Source of the DNA: an uncultured Clostridia bacterium
Lineage (GTDB): Bacteria; Bacillota; Clostridia; Oscillospirales; Acutalibacteraceae
DNA: 64,000 nucleotides
Reading direction: 5' to 3'
NCBI GenBank assembly: GCA_946184295.1
Contig: CAMHEZ010000003.1
Location: 34,038 to 98,037, forward strand
The notes beneath the pieces are model-generated. The model worked only from the letters and a program-made list of their open reading frames with translations. It did no database searches and was not told the origin of the DNA. A program made the translations under genes and the position numbers. Numbering within the stretch: position 1 is the stretch's first letter; every line of letters begins with the position of its first letter. Positions 47,703-60,100 of the stretch are shown here, piece after piece.

Positions 47703-47959
47703 AGGACATTCTCCATTCTTTTCAAAATCATGCAGTTTTTGGGAAAATGCAGGTTAAAGGCTGCTATTCTCCCATTTTCAATTTATTCAAAAGAAATGAT
47801 AGCACATTTGAGCCACAAAGTAAAGAGACAAATTTGTGAAAATGGTGAATTTCGCTTTGAATTTCTCATGCACTCTCTCTAATTTTCAGCTCGTTTGTGA
47901 AATAAGGCAGCGATGTGCACAGAGCATGTAAACAATTTTGGAAAATAAAAGGGATTGAG

Positions 47960-47988
47960 TTGAAAACAACCCATGACGGTGGTATAAT
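47960..47988 (+). promoter_or_regulatory. SigmaA-type promoter for rlmA
   Basis: TTGAAA (47960-47965), 17 bp, TATAAT (47983-47988). Confidence 0.75.
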
Positions 47989-48051
47989 GATGATAATTCA
48001 TCAAACAGGCGACAGGCTGCCCGGCAGACGGATGGAGGAATTTCAACAACC

Positions 48052-48879
48052 ATGGCAACAGAACTTGATTGCAGCAATCTGATATGCCCCCTGTGCGGCG
48101 AGCTGCTCCACGTGTCGGGCGGCTCTCTTTTGTGTCCGGTGCGGCATACCTACGACATCGCGCGGCAGGGCTATGTCAATCTGCTCCCCGTGCAGCAGAA
48201 GCATTCGCTCGCACCCGGCGACACCCCCGAAATGCTGGCGGCGCGGCGGGCCTTTCTGAACGAAGGCCTTTATGCGCCCATTTGTTCCGACGTGACCGAA
48301 GCGATCCGGCAGTACGCGCCGGATATGAAAATGCTGGTCGATATCGGCTGCGGCGAAGGATATTATACCGCCGCGTTCGGCCGACAGTTTCCCGACGCGA
48401 ATGTCATCGGGGCGGACATCGCCAAGACCGCGGTAAAAATGGCCTGTTCCCGCAGCAAGGCAATCACATGGATTACCGCCACCGCCTCTCACCTGCCGAT
48501 CGCCGACCATTCCACAGACGTTATCACCGCGATGTTCTCACTGGTCTGCGAAGAGGAATTTGCCCGCATTCTGCGCGACGGCGGCATTGTCGTGGAGGTC
48601 ACGGCGGGCACCAATCATCTCATCGAACTGAAACATATCATCTATGACGATGTATTCGAACAGCACAAGCGCCCCAAGCCGCCGCAGAACTTTTTGCGGG
48701 AAATTGCCTGCACGCTGCATACCTTCCCGCTGACGCTGAACAATGTCCAGCTGGTTCACCTGCTGCAAATGACGCCCCACACGCTCCGCGTCAAGCCCGA
48801 AAAGCGGGCACAGCTGGAATCCACACAGCAACTGACGCTGACCGTGGAATATTTCGTGCGCGTAATGGAGAAACGCTGA
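48052..48879 (+). CDS. rlmA: 23S rRNA (guanine-N1)-methyltransferase, RlmA type
   Basis: LICPLCGELLHVSGGSLLCPVRHTYDIARQGYVNLLPVQQK...DTPEMLAARRAFLNEGLYAPI...LVDIGCGEGYYT. Confidence 0.9.
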   Translation: MATELDCSNLICPLCGELLHVSGGSLLCPVRHTYDIARQGYVNLLPVQQKHSLAPGDTPEMLAARRAFLNEGLYAPICSDVTEAIRQYAPDMKMLVDIGCGEGYYTAAFGRQFPDANVIGADIAKTAVKMACSRSKAITWITATASHLPIADHSTDVITAMFSLVCEEEFARILRDGGIVVEVTAGTNHLIELKHIIYDDVFEQHKRPKPPQNFLREIACTLHTFPLTLNNVQLVHLLQMTPHTLRVKPEKRAQLESTQQLTLTVEYFVRVMEKR

Positions 48880-48962
48880 AACAGAATTGTCAAAACAAGT
48901 TTATCCGCTGTTTACAAAGCGGTGATAGAATACGCATACGGTATGCGACGGAGGAAACAACG

Positions 48963-49814
48963 ATGTTCGGCTTTGTCACAGTTGCACCCGCTCTCCTGAG
49001 CGCAGAACAAAAAACGCGCTACCGCGCCCGTTACTGCGGCCTTTGCCGGTCACTGGGGCAGTACTGCGGCGCGTCCTGCCGCCTGCTGCTGACCTATGAT
49101 CTGGTCTTTCTGGAAATGCTGCTGGCCTCTGTGTATGAGCTGCCGGAGAAAAGTCAGTCCCGGCGCTGTATCGCCCACCCCGTCAGGCCCCATTCCGAAA
49201 TCCGCACCGCCGCAAGCGATTACGCCGCCGCCATCAACGTGCTGCTGTTTCACGACAAGCTGCTGGACGACTGGCACGACGACAAAAATCCTGCCGCTCT
49301 CGCGGCCGCGTCATTTTACCGCGGCAAATACGCCCAATTGCAGCAGCAATACCCCCATCAAAGTCAGGCCATCACGCATTGTCTGACGGAACTCGGCGCC
49401 ATGGAGCGGGACGGAGAATCCAATCCCGATCTGCCCGCCGGCTGCTTCGGACGGCTGATGGGCGAGCTGCTTGTCATGCACGACGAGAGCGGACCGCTCG
49501 AAGAAGCGCTCCACGACTTCGGACAATGGCTCGGTCGATTTATCTATCTGATGGACGCGGTCACCGACCTGCACGACGATTTAATCCGCGAACGCTACAA
49601 TCCCCTTGTCTTCCTGCCGCAAGGTGAAATCATGGACGTACTGGAGCTGACAGGCGGCGAGGTCATGCGCCGTTTCAGAGAGCTGCCGGTCACGACGGAC
49701 AGGGATATCATGGAACATATTCTCTGTGCGGGCATCTGGGGCAACTATCATACCCGTATGCAAAAATACGCAAAGAAGGGACAGGATACCGTTCATGGCA
49801 AAAAGCCCGTATGA
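48963..49814 (+). CDS. DUF5685-like protein
   Basis: [53 protein letters not shown]..., two Asp-rich motifs; precedes a J-domain gene. Confidence 0.75.
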   Translation: MFGFVTVAPALLSAEQKTRYRARYCGLCRSLGQYCGASCRLLLTYDLVFLEMLLASVYELPEKSQSRRCIAHPVRPHSEIRTAASDYAAAINVLLFHDKLLDDWHDDKNPAALAAASFYRGKYAQLQQQYPHQSQAITHCLTELGAMERDGESNPDLPAGCFGRLMGELLVMHDESGPLEEALHDFGQWLGRFIYLMDAVTDLHDDLIRERYNPLVFLPQGEIMDVLELTGGEVMRRFRELPVTTDRDIMEHILCAGIWGNYHTRMQKYAKKGQDTVHGKKPV

Positions 49815-50466
49815 AATTCTGGGGGTTTCCCCCAACGCCACTAAGGATGAGGTGACCAAAGCCTACCGGAAGCTGGCCAAAAAATATCACCCCGACCTCA
49901 ACCCCGGCGATGAAGCCGCCGCCCGCAGAATGAGCGAAATCAACGCCGCCTATGACGACATCAAAAACGGCAGAACCTCTTCCTCCTACGGTTCATCTGA
50001 CACCAGCCCCGGCTCGTCGCGCTCTTCCTATCCGTCCTATTCCTCAGGGTGGGAACAGTATCAGCGCAGCCGACAGGAATCTGCGGCGGACGATTACGCG
50101 ACACTGGATTCTGTGCAGGCATATATCGAAAGCGACCAGTGTGAGGCAGCCATTCTGCTGCTCAACACCATGCGCCATCGGAACGCGCGGTGGTATTACC
50201 TGAGCGGCATCGCCAATTACAACACCGGCAATTCCGTCACCGCACTGCGCCACGCGCGCGAAGCGGTCAGACTGGAACCGGGCAACGCCGAATTTCGCCG
50301 CGTTCTGAATGAAATCGAAGCAAGCGGTGAGATGTACCGCACCTATCAGAACGAAAACGGCTATACGCCGATTGCGGTAGGACTGTGCTGTTCGCTGGCA
50401 TGCAGCAGCTGCATGTGCGGCGCCTGCATTGCAGGTCTGAGTCCGATATGTGTCTGCTGCCCCTAA
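49795..50466 (+). CDS. J-domain (DnaJ) protein with TPR-like segment and Cys-rich tail
   Basis: [56 protein letters not shown] (HPD motif); C-terminal [26 protein letters not shown]. Confidence 0.9.
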   Translation: MAKSPYEILGVSPNATKDEVTKAYRKLAKKYHPDLNPGDEAAARRMSEINAAYDDIKNGRTSSSYGSSDTSPGSSRSSYPSYSSGWEQYQRSRQESAADDYATLDSVQAYIESDQCEAAILLLNTMRHRNARWYYLSGIANYNTGNSVTALRHAREAVRLEPGNAEFRRVLNEIEASGEMYRTYQNENGYTPIAVGLCCSLACSSCMCGACIAGLSPICVCCP

Positions 50467-50490
50467 TGTAAAGAAAGGAATGATTGATAA

Positions 50491-51030
50491 ATGAACGATT
50501 TCCGATACAAATTCAGTCAGTTTATGGAGGGCCGCTATGGCATGGATCAGCTGTACTATGCCCTGCTCGTGCTGTACCTGATTCTCCTGGTGCTCAACAT
50601 GATATTCCGCAAGCTGGTGGTGTTCGGTATTCTTGCGTGGGCGGTGCTGATATTTGCCTTCTACCGCTTCTTCTCGCGTAACACCTTGCGGCGCAGCGCG
50701 GAAAACGAGAAATTCATGACAGTCTTCGGCAGGGTCACCGGAAAATTAGGTCCTCGCCTGAAAGACCTTTCCAATGCGGTGGACTGGAAGACCGGCCGCA
50801 TTATCCGGACAGACCGCTCCGGCAACACCGCTTCCGCTCCCAAAGGCCCCGGTCTGCTCACCAAAATCAAGGAGTTTCCCCAGAAGAAATACACCGCCTG
50901 TCCCAAGTGTCAGGCTACGATCCGCGTACCGCGTGAACGGGGTAACCACATGGTTCGCTGTCCCCGCTGCGGCGAGCGTTTCGGCGTCAACATCGTCATC
51001 GGCAAAAAGGCGCCCCGCAAGACACAGTAA
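50491..51030 (+). CDS. TM protein with C-terminal zinc ribbon
   Basis: Two N-terminal TM segments; CPKCQATIRVPRERGNHMVRCPRCGERFGV. Confidence 0.8.
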   Translation: MNDFRYKFSQFMEGRYGMDQLYYALLVLYLILLVLNMIFRKLVVFGILAWAVLIFAFYRFFSRNTLRRSAENEKFMTVFGRVTGKLGPRLKDLSNAVDWKTGRIIRTDRSGNTASAPKGPGLLTKIKEFPQKKYTACPKCQATIRVPRERGNHMVRCPRCGERFGVNIVIGKKAPRKTQ

Positions 51031-51053
51031 CGCACATTTCCTCACAAAAAAAC

Positions 51054-51103
51054 AAACGGCTCCGGCTTTTCGCATGATACCATGCGATTGACCGGAGCCG
51101 TTT
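51054..51103. terminator. Bidirectional terminator (nested hairpin)
   Basis: AAACGGCTCCGG (51054-51065) / CCGGAGCCGTTT (51092-51103) with inner CGCATG-atac-CATGCG, between convergent genes. Confidence 0.85.
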
Positions 51104-51131
51104 TCATATCAGAAAATCATCACTGCCGATG

Positions 51132-54100
51132 TCATACGTCACCGCATGACACGGACTCGTTTTGGCGCCGCTTCATCACGATTACCGCCGACAGTCCGAC
51201 AAGAGCCGACAGCGCCGCCGCTCCGAGCGCCGCCCACACGCCTGTTATACCTTCTCCCGTATGGGGCGATTCATAGACGGTATTGCCATCTGCATCGTGC
51301 CAGACGGCATAAAGGGTCACATTCCCCTTCGGCATCGTGAGAATATCCACACCGTCCTTGTAACCCGTGCCGGTACCGTCCCGCTTGGTGTTCCACTCGA
51401 CAAAGGTACAATCGGTACGGGCCAGATTACCTCTTGCTGCGACCGTAACCGTCTCACCTCCGTAATATTGGGTGCTGTCCACAGGAACCGCGCCGGAGGT
51501 CGCGCCATTGCCGTCGTAAGTCAGGGTGTAATGCTTGCTGCCCACGGACCGCGTACGCCAGATGGCATACAGGGTGTGATTCTGTGTCATCTGAATGGAC
51601 GTTCCGGGAACGTAATCCGTGCCCTTGCGGTTGGGGTCAGTATTCCAGCAAACGAACGTCGCGTTGCTTCGCGACAAGGTATCGCCGCCCGCCACGGTAA
51701 CCGACGTACCCGCCGGATAGGACTTGGCGGTGGGTACAGTACCACTGCCGCCGTTCGCGTCATAGGTCAGGGTGTAGTTCGGGTTGGTTTGGTCTTGTTT
51801 GATCCAGATCGCGTACAGAGTGGTATTCTCGTACAATACCATACTGCTGCCCGGGGCATGCTTGCTCACCGCTGCGGTGGATTCGGTATTCCAGCCCGCG
51901 AAGATGTAGCCGTCTCTGGAGAGACCGCTGCCGTCCGCCACGGTGACTGATTCGCCGGAACGGCAGGTCTGGGGTGCCGGGACCGTGCCGGTGCCGCCGT
52001 TCGCGTCATAGGTCAGGGTAGCATTCCATACGGCGGTGAGCGTGACATTGCGATAGACCATGAAGGACTTGATGTGCATTTCCCACATCGCATCGCTTGC
52101 CCCGGCGCCACTCACACGTGCCGTCCCCGCAGGACGCGGCGCCGCGCCGCCAGAAGGCACAAAGAACGTGATGTTCCAGCCCAGAAAATCGTAATTTTCG
52201 CGGAGATAGCCAATTTCCTCATCGTCATGATTCTTGATGATGTGTTCTGTACCCTGCTGTGCCTCAAAGCTGTGATCGCTGCCCAACGCTTGGGTCCAGC
52301 CGTCCGCGCCTTGCGCCACACCGCTCTTGTAGGTGATGTCGCACGTCGCCAGCTCGCTGTTCTTGATATACCGGCCGACCAGCTGCATATTCTGTGCCGG
52401 CATGGTAAAGGTCTGCCCGCCGTTGTAGGCCAGCGACTCATTGTAAACCCAGCCGATGAAGGTGCTGTCAGATGTATTGGTCAGTTTGGGCGCGACCGTG
52501 ACCGTCTCGCCGGGGAGATAGGACTTGGCCGCGTAGGTTTCCGCGTCGAGGGAAACTTCCTGATCGTCACTTTTATAGGCGCGATAGCTGACGGTGTACC
52601 GCGCCAGCGGGGTCCACTGCGCATAGAGCGTAACGGTCCGGTCTGTGCCGAAACGGGAAGACGGTACTTTGTCGCCCTTCTCATAGGCGGGGGTGGTATC
52701 TTCATCGGTCAGGCACCAGCACTTGAAGGTGTAACCTGCCTTCGTGGGATCGGCCTGTGAAATCACCATACCGCCGTTTTGCGTAAAGGCCGTGTAAGCC
52801 GCCGTCTGCGTACCCAGTGCGGTACTGCCGTCCATAAAGCGCAGCGTGTAGACATGCTCGGTGAACTGCCCCGTAAAGGTCACACCGTTTTTGACCATCG
52901 TGAAAGGCTCATCGGCATACTGAATGCCGTCGTTGGTCCAGCCCGAGAAATCAAAGCCGTCCACCGTAGGAACCTTGGCGACCGTGAAGGTCTGCCCCTC
53001 GTAATAGGTATCGGGGTCTGTGGGAACGCTGTATCCCTGCGGCTTGGTACCCGTCACTTGATACGTCACCGGGTACTTGGGATTTTCGTTCCAGATGGCC
53101 TTGACCGTCGCTTCAAACCGCGTCTTATCGGCGCTCAGGCTGAAGGCGCTGAGTTGTACCGCCGAAAGGGCGGGCGCGTTGCCGTCAAAGCTCCAGCCGC
53201 CGAAGGTATGCCACTCCCTGCCGGGTGCCTGCGAAGCCAGCTCGTGCGCCGCCGTTTCGCTCCACGCCAAATCAAAGGCTTCGTCTGTCGGCGGATTCTC
53301 GCCGCCGTTGGCGTCGTAATACAGCAGATAGTGCTTGGTATAATCCGCCTCAAACGCCACATCACTGTCCGGCATGGTGAAGCCGCCGCCCGTGACCGTC
53401 ACGCTGCCGCTGCGCAGCTTCCACCCCGCAAAGGTGCAGCCGTCACGCGTGGGATTCGTCGCCACGCCGTCTCCGACAGTCACGGCCGCGTGATAATCAT
53501 ACGACTTGGTCGCCAGCGGCGCGGTGCCGCCCTGATCGTAGTAAAGGACCTGATGCTGCTTGACCGTATAGGTGCCGGTCAGCGTCACATGCACGGCAGG
53601 CATAGTGAAGACATCGCCGTCCGCATAGGTTTCGCTGCCGTACTGCCATCCGACAAAGGCATAGCCTTCCTTGTCGGGCAGCAGCGCCGCCACAGTAACC
53701 TGTGCGCCCTTGCCGTAGGTTTTGTCGTCGTAAACGGCATCGGTCAGTGTGATCGGGTTGCCGTTTTCATCGGTCGCGGCGTAACTGACCTTGTAGGGAA
53801 TCAGCGTGAATGTACCCTTGAATGTCACCGGACGACCGGGCATGGTAAATGTGCCGCTGTCAACCGTCACGTCGTCCGTGGTCCAGCCGCTGAACTGATA
53901 TTTTTCCGTGTCATATCCTGTCGGCACGGCCTTGACCGCGATATGCGTCTTACCCGGCGCATAGTATTCGGTTTCGGGCAAGGTGTAACCGTCGGGCTTG
54001 ACAGAGGTCGTCAGCGTGTAGGTCACAGGCTGCTTCTCAGTCCAGACCGCGTAGACCGTGGCTTCAAAGCGCTTGCTCTCTCCGCCGAGCGTCGTGAAGG

Positions 54101-57100
54101 CTGCGGTGCTGATGGTGCTGACGGTCGCGCCGTCCTGCGTCAGGCTCCAGCCCTCAAAGACATAGCCGTTTCGTTCAGGCTGTTCAGACGCGAAACCACG
54201 ATTCGCGGTCGTATCCTTCGCCAGCGCGAAATCGTCGTCGTGCGGACCGCCCGTGCCGCCGTTCGGGTCATAATGCAGGCGGTAGAGCTTATGCCACTGC
54301 GCCGCCGCCGTGGCCTTGTGCGTGGTATTGTCAAAGAGTGTCCCGGGTACTTTGCGTTTTGCTTCATCGCTGTTTTGGAGGTCGCTCACGGTATAGGAGA
54401 CATTTTCAATCTGCCAGCCGATAAATTCATATCCGTCCGCCGTGGGGATATCCGCGCTCAGCCGAACCTTGTCTAATCTCACGTCGGCCAAGTTGTGGGT
54501 CTGATTGGCGGGCATGTTGTCCGCCGTTACGCCGTTGGGGACGTATTTCAGCAGATAGAGCTTACTGAGTACGGCCTTGAATTTCACCGTTTCGGCGGGC
54601 ATGGTAAACGTGCCGTCGGTCACGGTCACGCCGCCTTCCATCAGTTGCCACTTGTCAAACTCATAGCCTTCCGGCACGGTCGCCGTCACACCCGTGCCGT
54701 CCGCTTTGGTACCGACCGTCACCGTGGTACCGTAAGCGCGGTTTTCCTCGGTAATTTTCGTGACGCCGTCCGCCTCATAATAGACGACGGGGAAGGATTG
54801 CGCCCGATAGACCGCCTTGAATTTGACCGTGCCGGCGGGCATCGGGAAGGTGCCGCTGTTCGGAATCGCGCCGTCCGCCGCGTCCTTGGTGAGCGCGTCG
54901 GAGTCGTCGGTGACAAGCTGCCAACGGTCAAAGGTCTTGCCCGTGACGTCAGGCGCGGTCACGCCTTCACCCACGGTCGCGTCGGTATTGTAAACGTAGG
55001 ATTTGTCGGTGATCTTGGTGGTGCCGTTCTCCTGATAATACGACACGGGATAAGACAGCACCTTCCATTTCGCCGTGTAGGTAATGTCGTCCTTCACGGT
55101 GATCTGATATCCAGGAGCCTTGGTGTATTTGGTCGGCTCCACCGTCCAGCCGTCAAAGGCGTAGCCCGTGCGGGTAAAATGGTCGGTAGTGCCGTCAGCT
55201 TCCTTGTTGTTCCAGATCGGGTGCTTACCCTTGTAGCCGATACCGTCAAACACCTTGTCGTCGCCGGAACCTTCGCCCGCCTTGTATGTGACAGTGTAGC
55301 TGTCCTTGGCATAAACCGCGCGGAATGTTACATCGCGGTCGGGCATCGCAAAGGTATAAGTCGGCGTGCTGCCGTCATCGGGGTCAAAATCGTAATAGTG
55401 ACCGATGATTTGACCAAGCGCGTCCTGATCTGCCTCGGGGTCGGTTTCGTCATACACCAGCTGCCAGCCGATAAAGGTCTTGCCTTCCTGCGCGAGCTGC
55501 GAATTTGTCACGCCTTCCCCCACCGTCACAGTACTCTCGTACGCGCAATTATCGGTTCGAAGCTTGGCTGTATCTCTGTAGTACTCTACTTTATGCTTCT
55601 CCGGTTCCCAGCGTCCCGTCAGCGTCACGGAGCTGTCGCTGCTGTTTTTGAGCGTGCCGATGCCCACCTTAAAATTCGATGAGGCAAACTGTCCTCCACT
55701 GGAAGTACCGCCGGTTTTCTTGGGAAAGCTCATGTTCCAGCCTTTGAAGTTGTAGCCTCTGGCGCTGAGCATATTCGCCGCCACGGAATACCCTTTGACC
55801 GCCTCAAAATACGAAAGCGTCACATCGTAGGTGTTCGTTGTGTCATTCCACGCGGGTGCGCCCTCCTCGCTGGCTGCCAGACTGCCGGGCAGACCGGAAA
55901 CGGTTCCCGCGCGGGGGAGCGTGATATCGTCCACGCTGGCGCGGCTGCCATCGGTAAACCGCACCGTATAGGGGTTGGGACTCCACACGCCGTAGACATG
56001 CCCCACATACTTCCAGACCGGCGTTGTTTCCGTATAGGTATTCTCCAGCTTGAAATGCGCGTCTTCCGGCAACACGGCCGTGTCGAGGTCGTTGAAATCC
56101 AGATAGGTGATGATGTTGCCGTCCTCGTCGGTTTTTACATCGTCAATCACCTCGCCGGTAGCGGGGTCCCATGTCCAGCCCATGAAATAATAATTGGTGT
56201 TGCTGCTGAAGGTATCGGTATATTTCTTGGGCAGGTCCGTGATGCCCTTTTTCCGCTCCGTTTCCTCGTTATAATTGACCGGGAAGCTGAAATCCGGCGT
56301 ATTGGTCCCCATCAGATAACGCTGGTCATAGGACAGCGTGGGGTTGCCGGTGTGGTACACCACACGGTAATCCCGCGCCCACTGGGCATAGAGATCGGTC
56401 GATTCGGTAAACGTGGCGCTGTTGCTGTCTTTGGTGCTCCAGACGCCCGTGTTGGGCGTGTGGAGCATACCCACATTCTTGACGCGGTCAGTGTTGCTCT
56501 CGCTCCAGTCGATGTAATACTGCCCGGTGCCGTCCGCTTTGGTATTCCAGCCGAGGAAGGTATGACCGTTCCAATGTGTGCCGATACCCCACTGACTGGG
56601 ACCGTTCGTCTGAATGGCTTTGGAATCTACGATCAGGGTATCGCCGCCGTTGTCGGAAAAATAACCGCCGTTACCGTGATAGGTGAGAATCACATTCGCT
56701 TTCCAGATAGCATAGAGCGTGAGTGAATGTCGGTTGGTAGCGCTGTCCACCGTGTCCTGTGTAAAGGTGCTGTCAGGAATCTTCGTCACCTTTTTGCTCA
56801 CATCGTTGTCGCTCGACAGGCTCCATCCCATGAAGGTATAGGTCTGGTCAACCGTGCCGTCGCCGTCGGTATCGTCTTCGCGCTTGTAGTTGTCGGCGCG
56901 GGTAAGGGTATAGACAGTGTATTCATAGGTCAGGTCGGCGGGTCGTTTCTTTTCCTTGAGAGCATCAACCGGCGTGTTACCGGGGTTCAGCACACCGTGT
57001 GCGCCGAGGTTGGGTTCATAGTGGACATGATAGAGCTTGTTCCACTGCGCGGTAAGAACGACGGGCTGCTCTCTGCCCACGATGTAGTCGTCATCAATCG

Positions 57101-60100
57101 TGATGTAATCACTGCCCTCCACATCGGGTTCCAGCCCGCTGTTGGTAGATTTATTGGGTACGTTCCAGCCGAGAAACTGGTAGCCCGCCGCCGTCAGGTC
57201 ATGCGCCTGATAGCCGTCCTTGATCTGCTCATAGGTAAAGGTCAGGGTGTGATCTTCGGGCAGATCGTCGGGCAGTCCGCTGAATGTCACCCCGTCGGGC
57301 AGTCCCGATTCGAGCTGAATCTGGTATTCGAGAATCTCCCAGATCGCGTAAACCGTCCCGGCGTAATAATTGTTGGCCGCGTCCCACGTGAAGTTATTCT
57401 TCAGCGGAACGGAACCCAGCGGTTCGTACCCGTTCTGTACCATCTGAGTACCGTCGGCCGTCAGGCTCCAGCCCTTGAAGACATAGCCGCGCTTTTTCGG
57501 TCCGTTATTCTCACCCGCCTTGATGAGTATGGAACCGGTCTCCACGTCGGACAGACGGTATGTGCCTTCACTGGAACCGAACTGCGGCATACCGCTCACA
57601 TCTGTGGCGTTGGATATATATGACAGCCGGAACGTCGCCTGCCACATCGCGTAAAGCGTGATATCATCGGAAAATACCACATTTTCGCCTGCGGTGTATT
57701 CGGTACCGCTGCCGTCGGGCTGCGTGTTCCATTTGTTGACAAAGGTATGACCGGTACGCTCAAACTGGGGGTCGCCACTACCACTTGTCGCTATCTTGAT
57801 GGTTTCCACGGTATTGCCGTTTTTCTGGTAAGTGGTAACGGTGCTGTCATTTTTCTTCGCGCCGCCGTTATAATCGAAGGTGACGGTGACATTCTTCGCC
57901 CAGATCGCGTAGAGCGTCGTTTCAAAGCTGGGCGGGTCGGCAATCGGATTGGTAAAGGCTGTCTTTCGCACATAGAGAGCATTACTGCCCGTCTTGCCTG
58001 TGACCATTTCAGTACCGGCAGCATCCAGCGCCCATCCCATGAAGGTGTAGCCCTCACGGGAAGGAGCGGAGGCATTAAATGATCCGTATTTGTCCCCGCT
58101 GGACCCGGTGAACGCATTGGTATGAGCCGGCATATCCGTGACGGTATCGCTCCCCGCGTTCGCGACAAACGCCGCGCTGTACTGCGCCTGCCACTCCGCC
58201 TTCGCCGCGAAGAGCCCCGTGCGGCTGCTGCTGAACCAGCTTTTCGTAAGTTTATTATTGGTGGTGGTGGTGGCGTTTAATTCCGTGGAAGTGCCGTTGT
58301 CATAAGTCGTCCGCCAGTGCAAAAACTTATAACCGGTCGCCGACGCGGTGCCAAGCGGATAATCGCCGGTCATCGCGTCCACATCGGCCTGCGTCAGCGT
58401 GACAGAGAGCGGGTTGGGTTTGGTCAGCACCGCCGCGTCGTGTTCAAAGTCACTGTCGTTGAGATCCCATGTGATGGTATAGGTTTTCGGCTCCCAGACC
58501 GCGTACACGTTCATGACAAACGTATCGTTGTTCAGCTCCGTGAACGCGCTGGAATTGATCGACGAAACCAGCGTATCAGAGCCGTTTTCCAGACTCCAGC
58601 CTTTGAAGAAATAGCCTGCCTTTGTCAGCGTCTTATTGGGAACAAAGTTATAGGTATCATACAAGCCGGTCGTTTCATCGGCAGGAATATGGAGATTTTC
58701 ATCGCTGCCCTGTTTGGTGGCGTCGTCATAATACACCAGTCGGCACCGCTTCTCCCAATGGGCGTACCGGGTAAGCTCCAGGTACGTCATGGAGTCATTC
58801 CATGCAAATTCGCTCCGCGGGGGCCTGTTGTCCGTGAGCGTGTTTCCCAGTCTGGTTTTGCTCCAGCCGAGGAAATTGTAGCCCTTCCATGTGGGATTCG
58901 TCGGATTGCTGTATACATACTCGCCGGTAGTGGCGTATCGTTCAGGGCTCGCGGATTTTTTATCCGCGACGGCGGAACCGCCGTTGCTGTCGAAGTGAAC
59001 GACATAATACACCTTCCACACGTCGGTCATGTAGAGATCAATGACGGGACCGCCCTTGGCGTCGCTGAAACACCGCCACGAATATTTTGTTTTTTGTTCA
59101 TTACATCCACCGGCACTGGATGTAAATGTATAATCGCCGTTTGCGTCACGCAAATCCCACCCGCTGAAGGTAACGGGAGACGCGCCCTCGCCGCTGCCCG
59201 TCGCCACTTCCAAGGTCGGCAGGTCGGTATAGCCGCCGGTATACACATCCGACCATTTAAGAGTAATTTCTTTGTCGGTCGGGAAATCGCCGGACGTGCA
59301 GGTCGCGCCGGGCGGCGGACTGACCGTACGGTGAATGATATAGGTGTTTTCAGTGAAATATTCATATACAGACAGTCTGAAATAATCGCTGCTCAGAGCG
59401 GTAAACGCCGTGACAGATATACTGGCGGCGGAAAGACTATCCCCGTCCGGGCTCATTTTGAATCCGTTCTGCGTATAGCCGTTGATTTTGTGCGGCGTCA
59501 GCTCGTACACGCCCGCATCAAACGCAATTTCCTTTTTCTCAGTGGTGTCGCCCAGAGAATTGTTAGTTTCATCGTATTTCTTATACGTCATGAAGCACTT
59601 CTTATTCCAGCGGGCATACAGCGTGGTATCCCCCGTCAGATCGGTCACAGTAGAGCCGCCGGCGTAATTGGTGCCGGAACCGTCAGAAACAGTGTTCCAG
59701 CCCGTAAACGTGTAGCCGCTTCGACTGGGTTTAGGCACATTAAAGCCGTCCGCCGGCACACTTACGGTCGGAGAGGGATCCGGCGACAACGGATCTTCAT
59801 ACGTAATATTGATATACTTCTTCCAGACTGCCGTCGCGGTGGCGGTCATCGCGCCGGATCCGTTGTCCGTGAAGAGACTTGCGTCGGGCGTATCACCCGG
59901 TTCATACAATGTATCGCCTACCTGCCAGCGATAAAACGTGTAGCCGGAACCTTCGGCAGTTGGCGCCGCCGCCAGCGACGGCGACGCACCTGATGCCCAT
60001 GAGGCGGGCTGGCCGCCGTAATCCGGTTCGCCGGTGGAAAATGTCACGCCGTCCGTGACATTTGCGTCTGTGACCGTGTATTGCACCACGTATGTGAGTC

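Noticed and set aside
45195-47882. 895-aa plus-strand ORF
   Set aside because: Antisense to the acyl-CoA dehydratase activase; no recognisable domains.
52779-54476. Plus-strand ORFs across 51162-59993 (e.g. 565, 395, 558 aa)
   Set aside because: Antisense shadows of the InlB-repeat gene; repetitive H/R/V composition mirrors the sense repeats.
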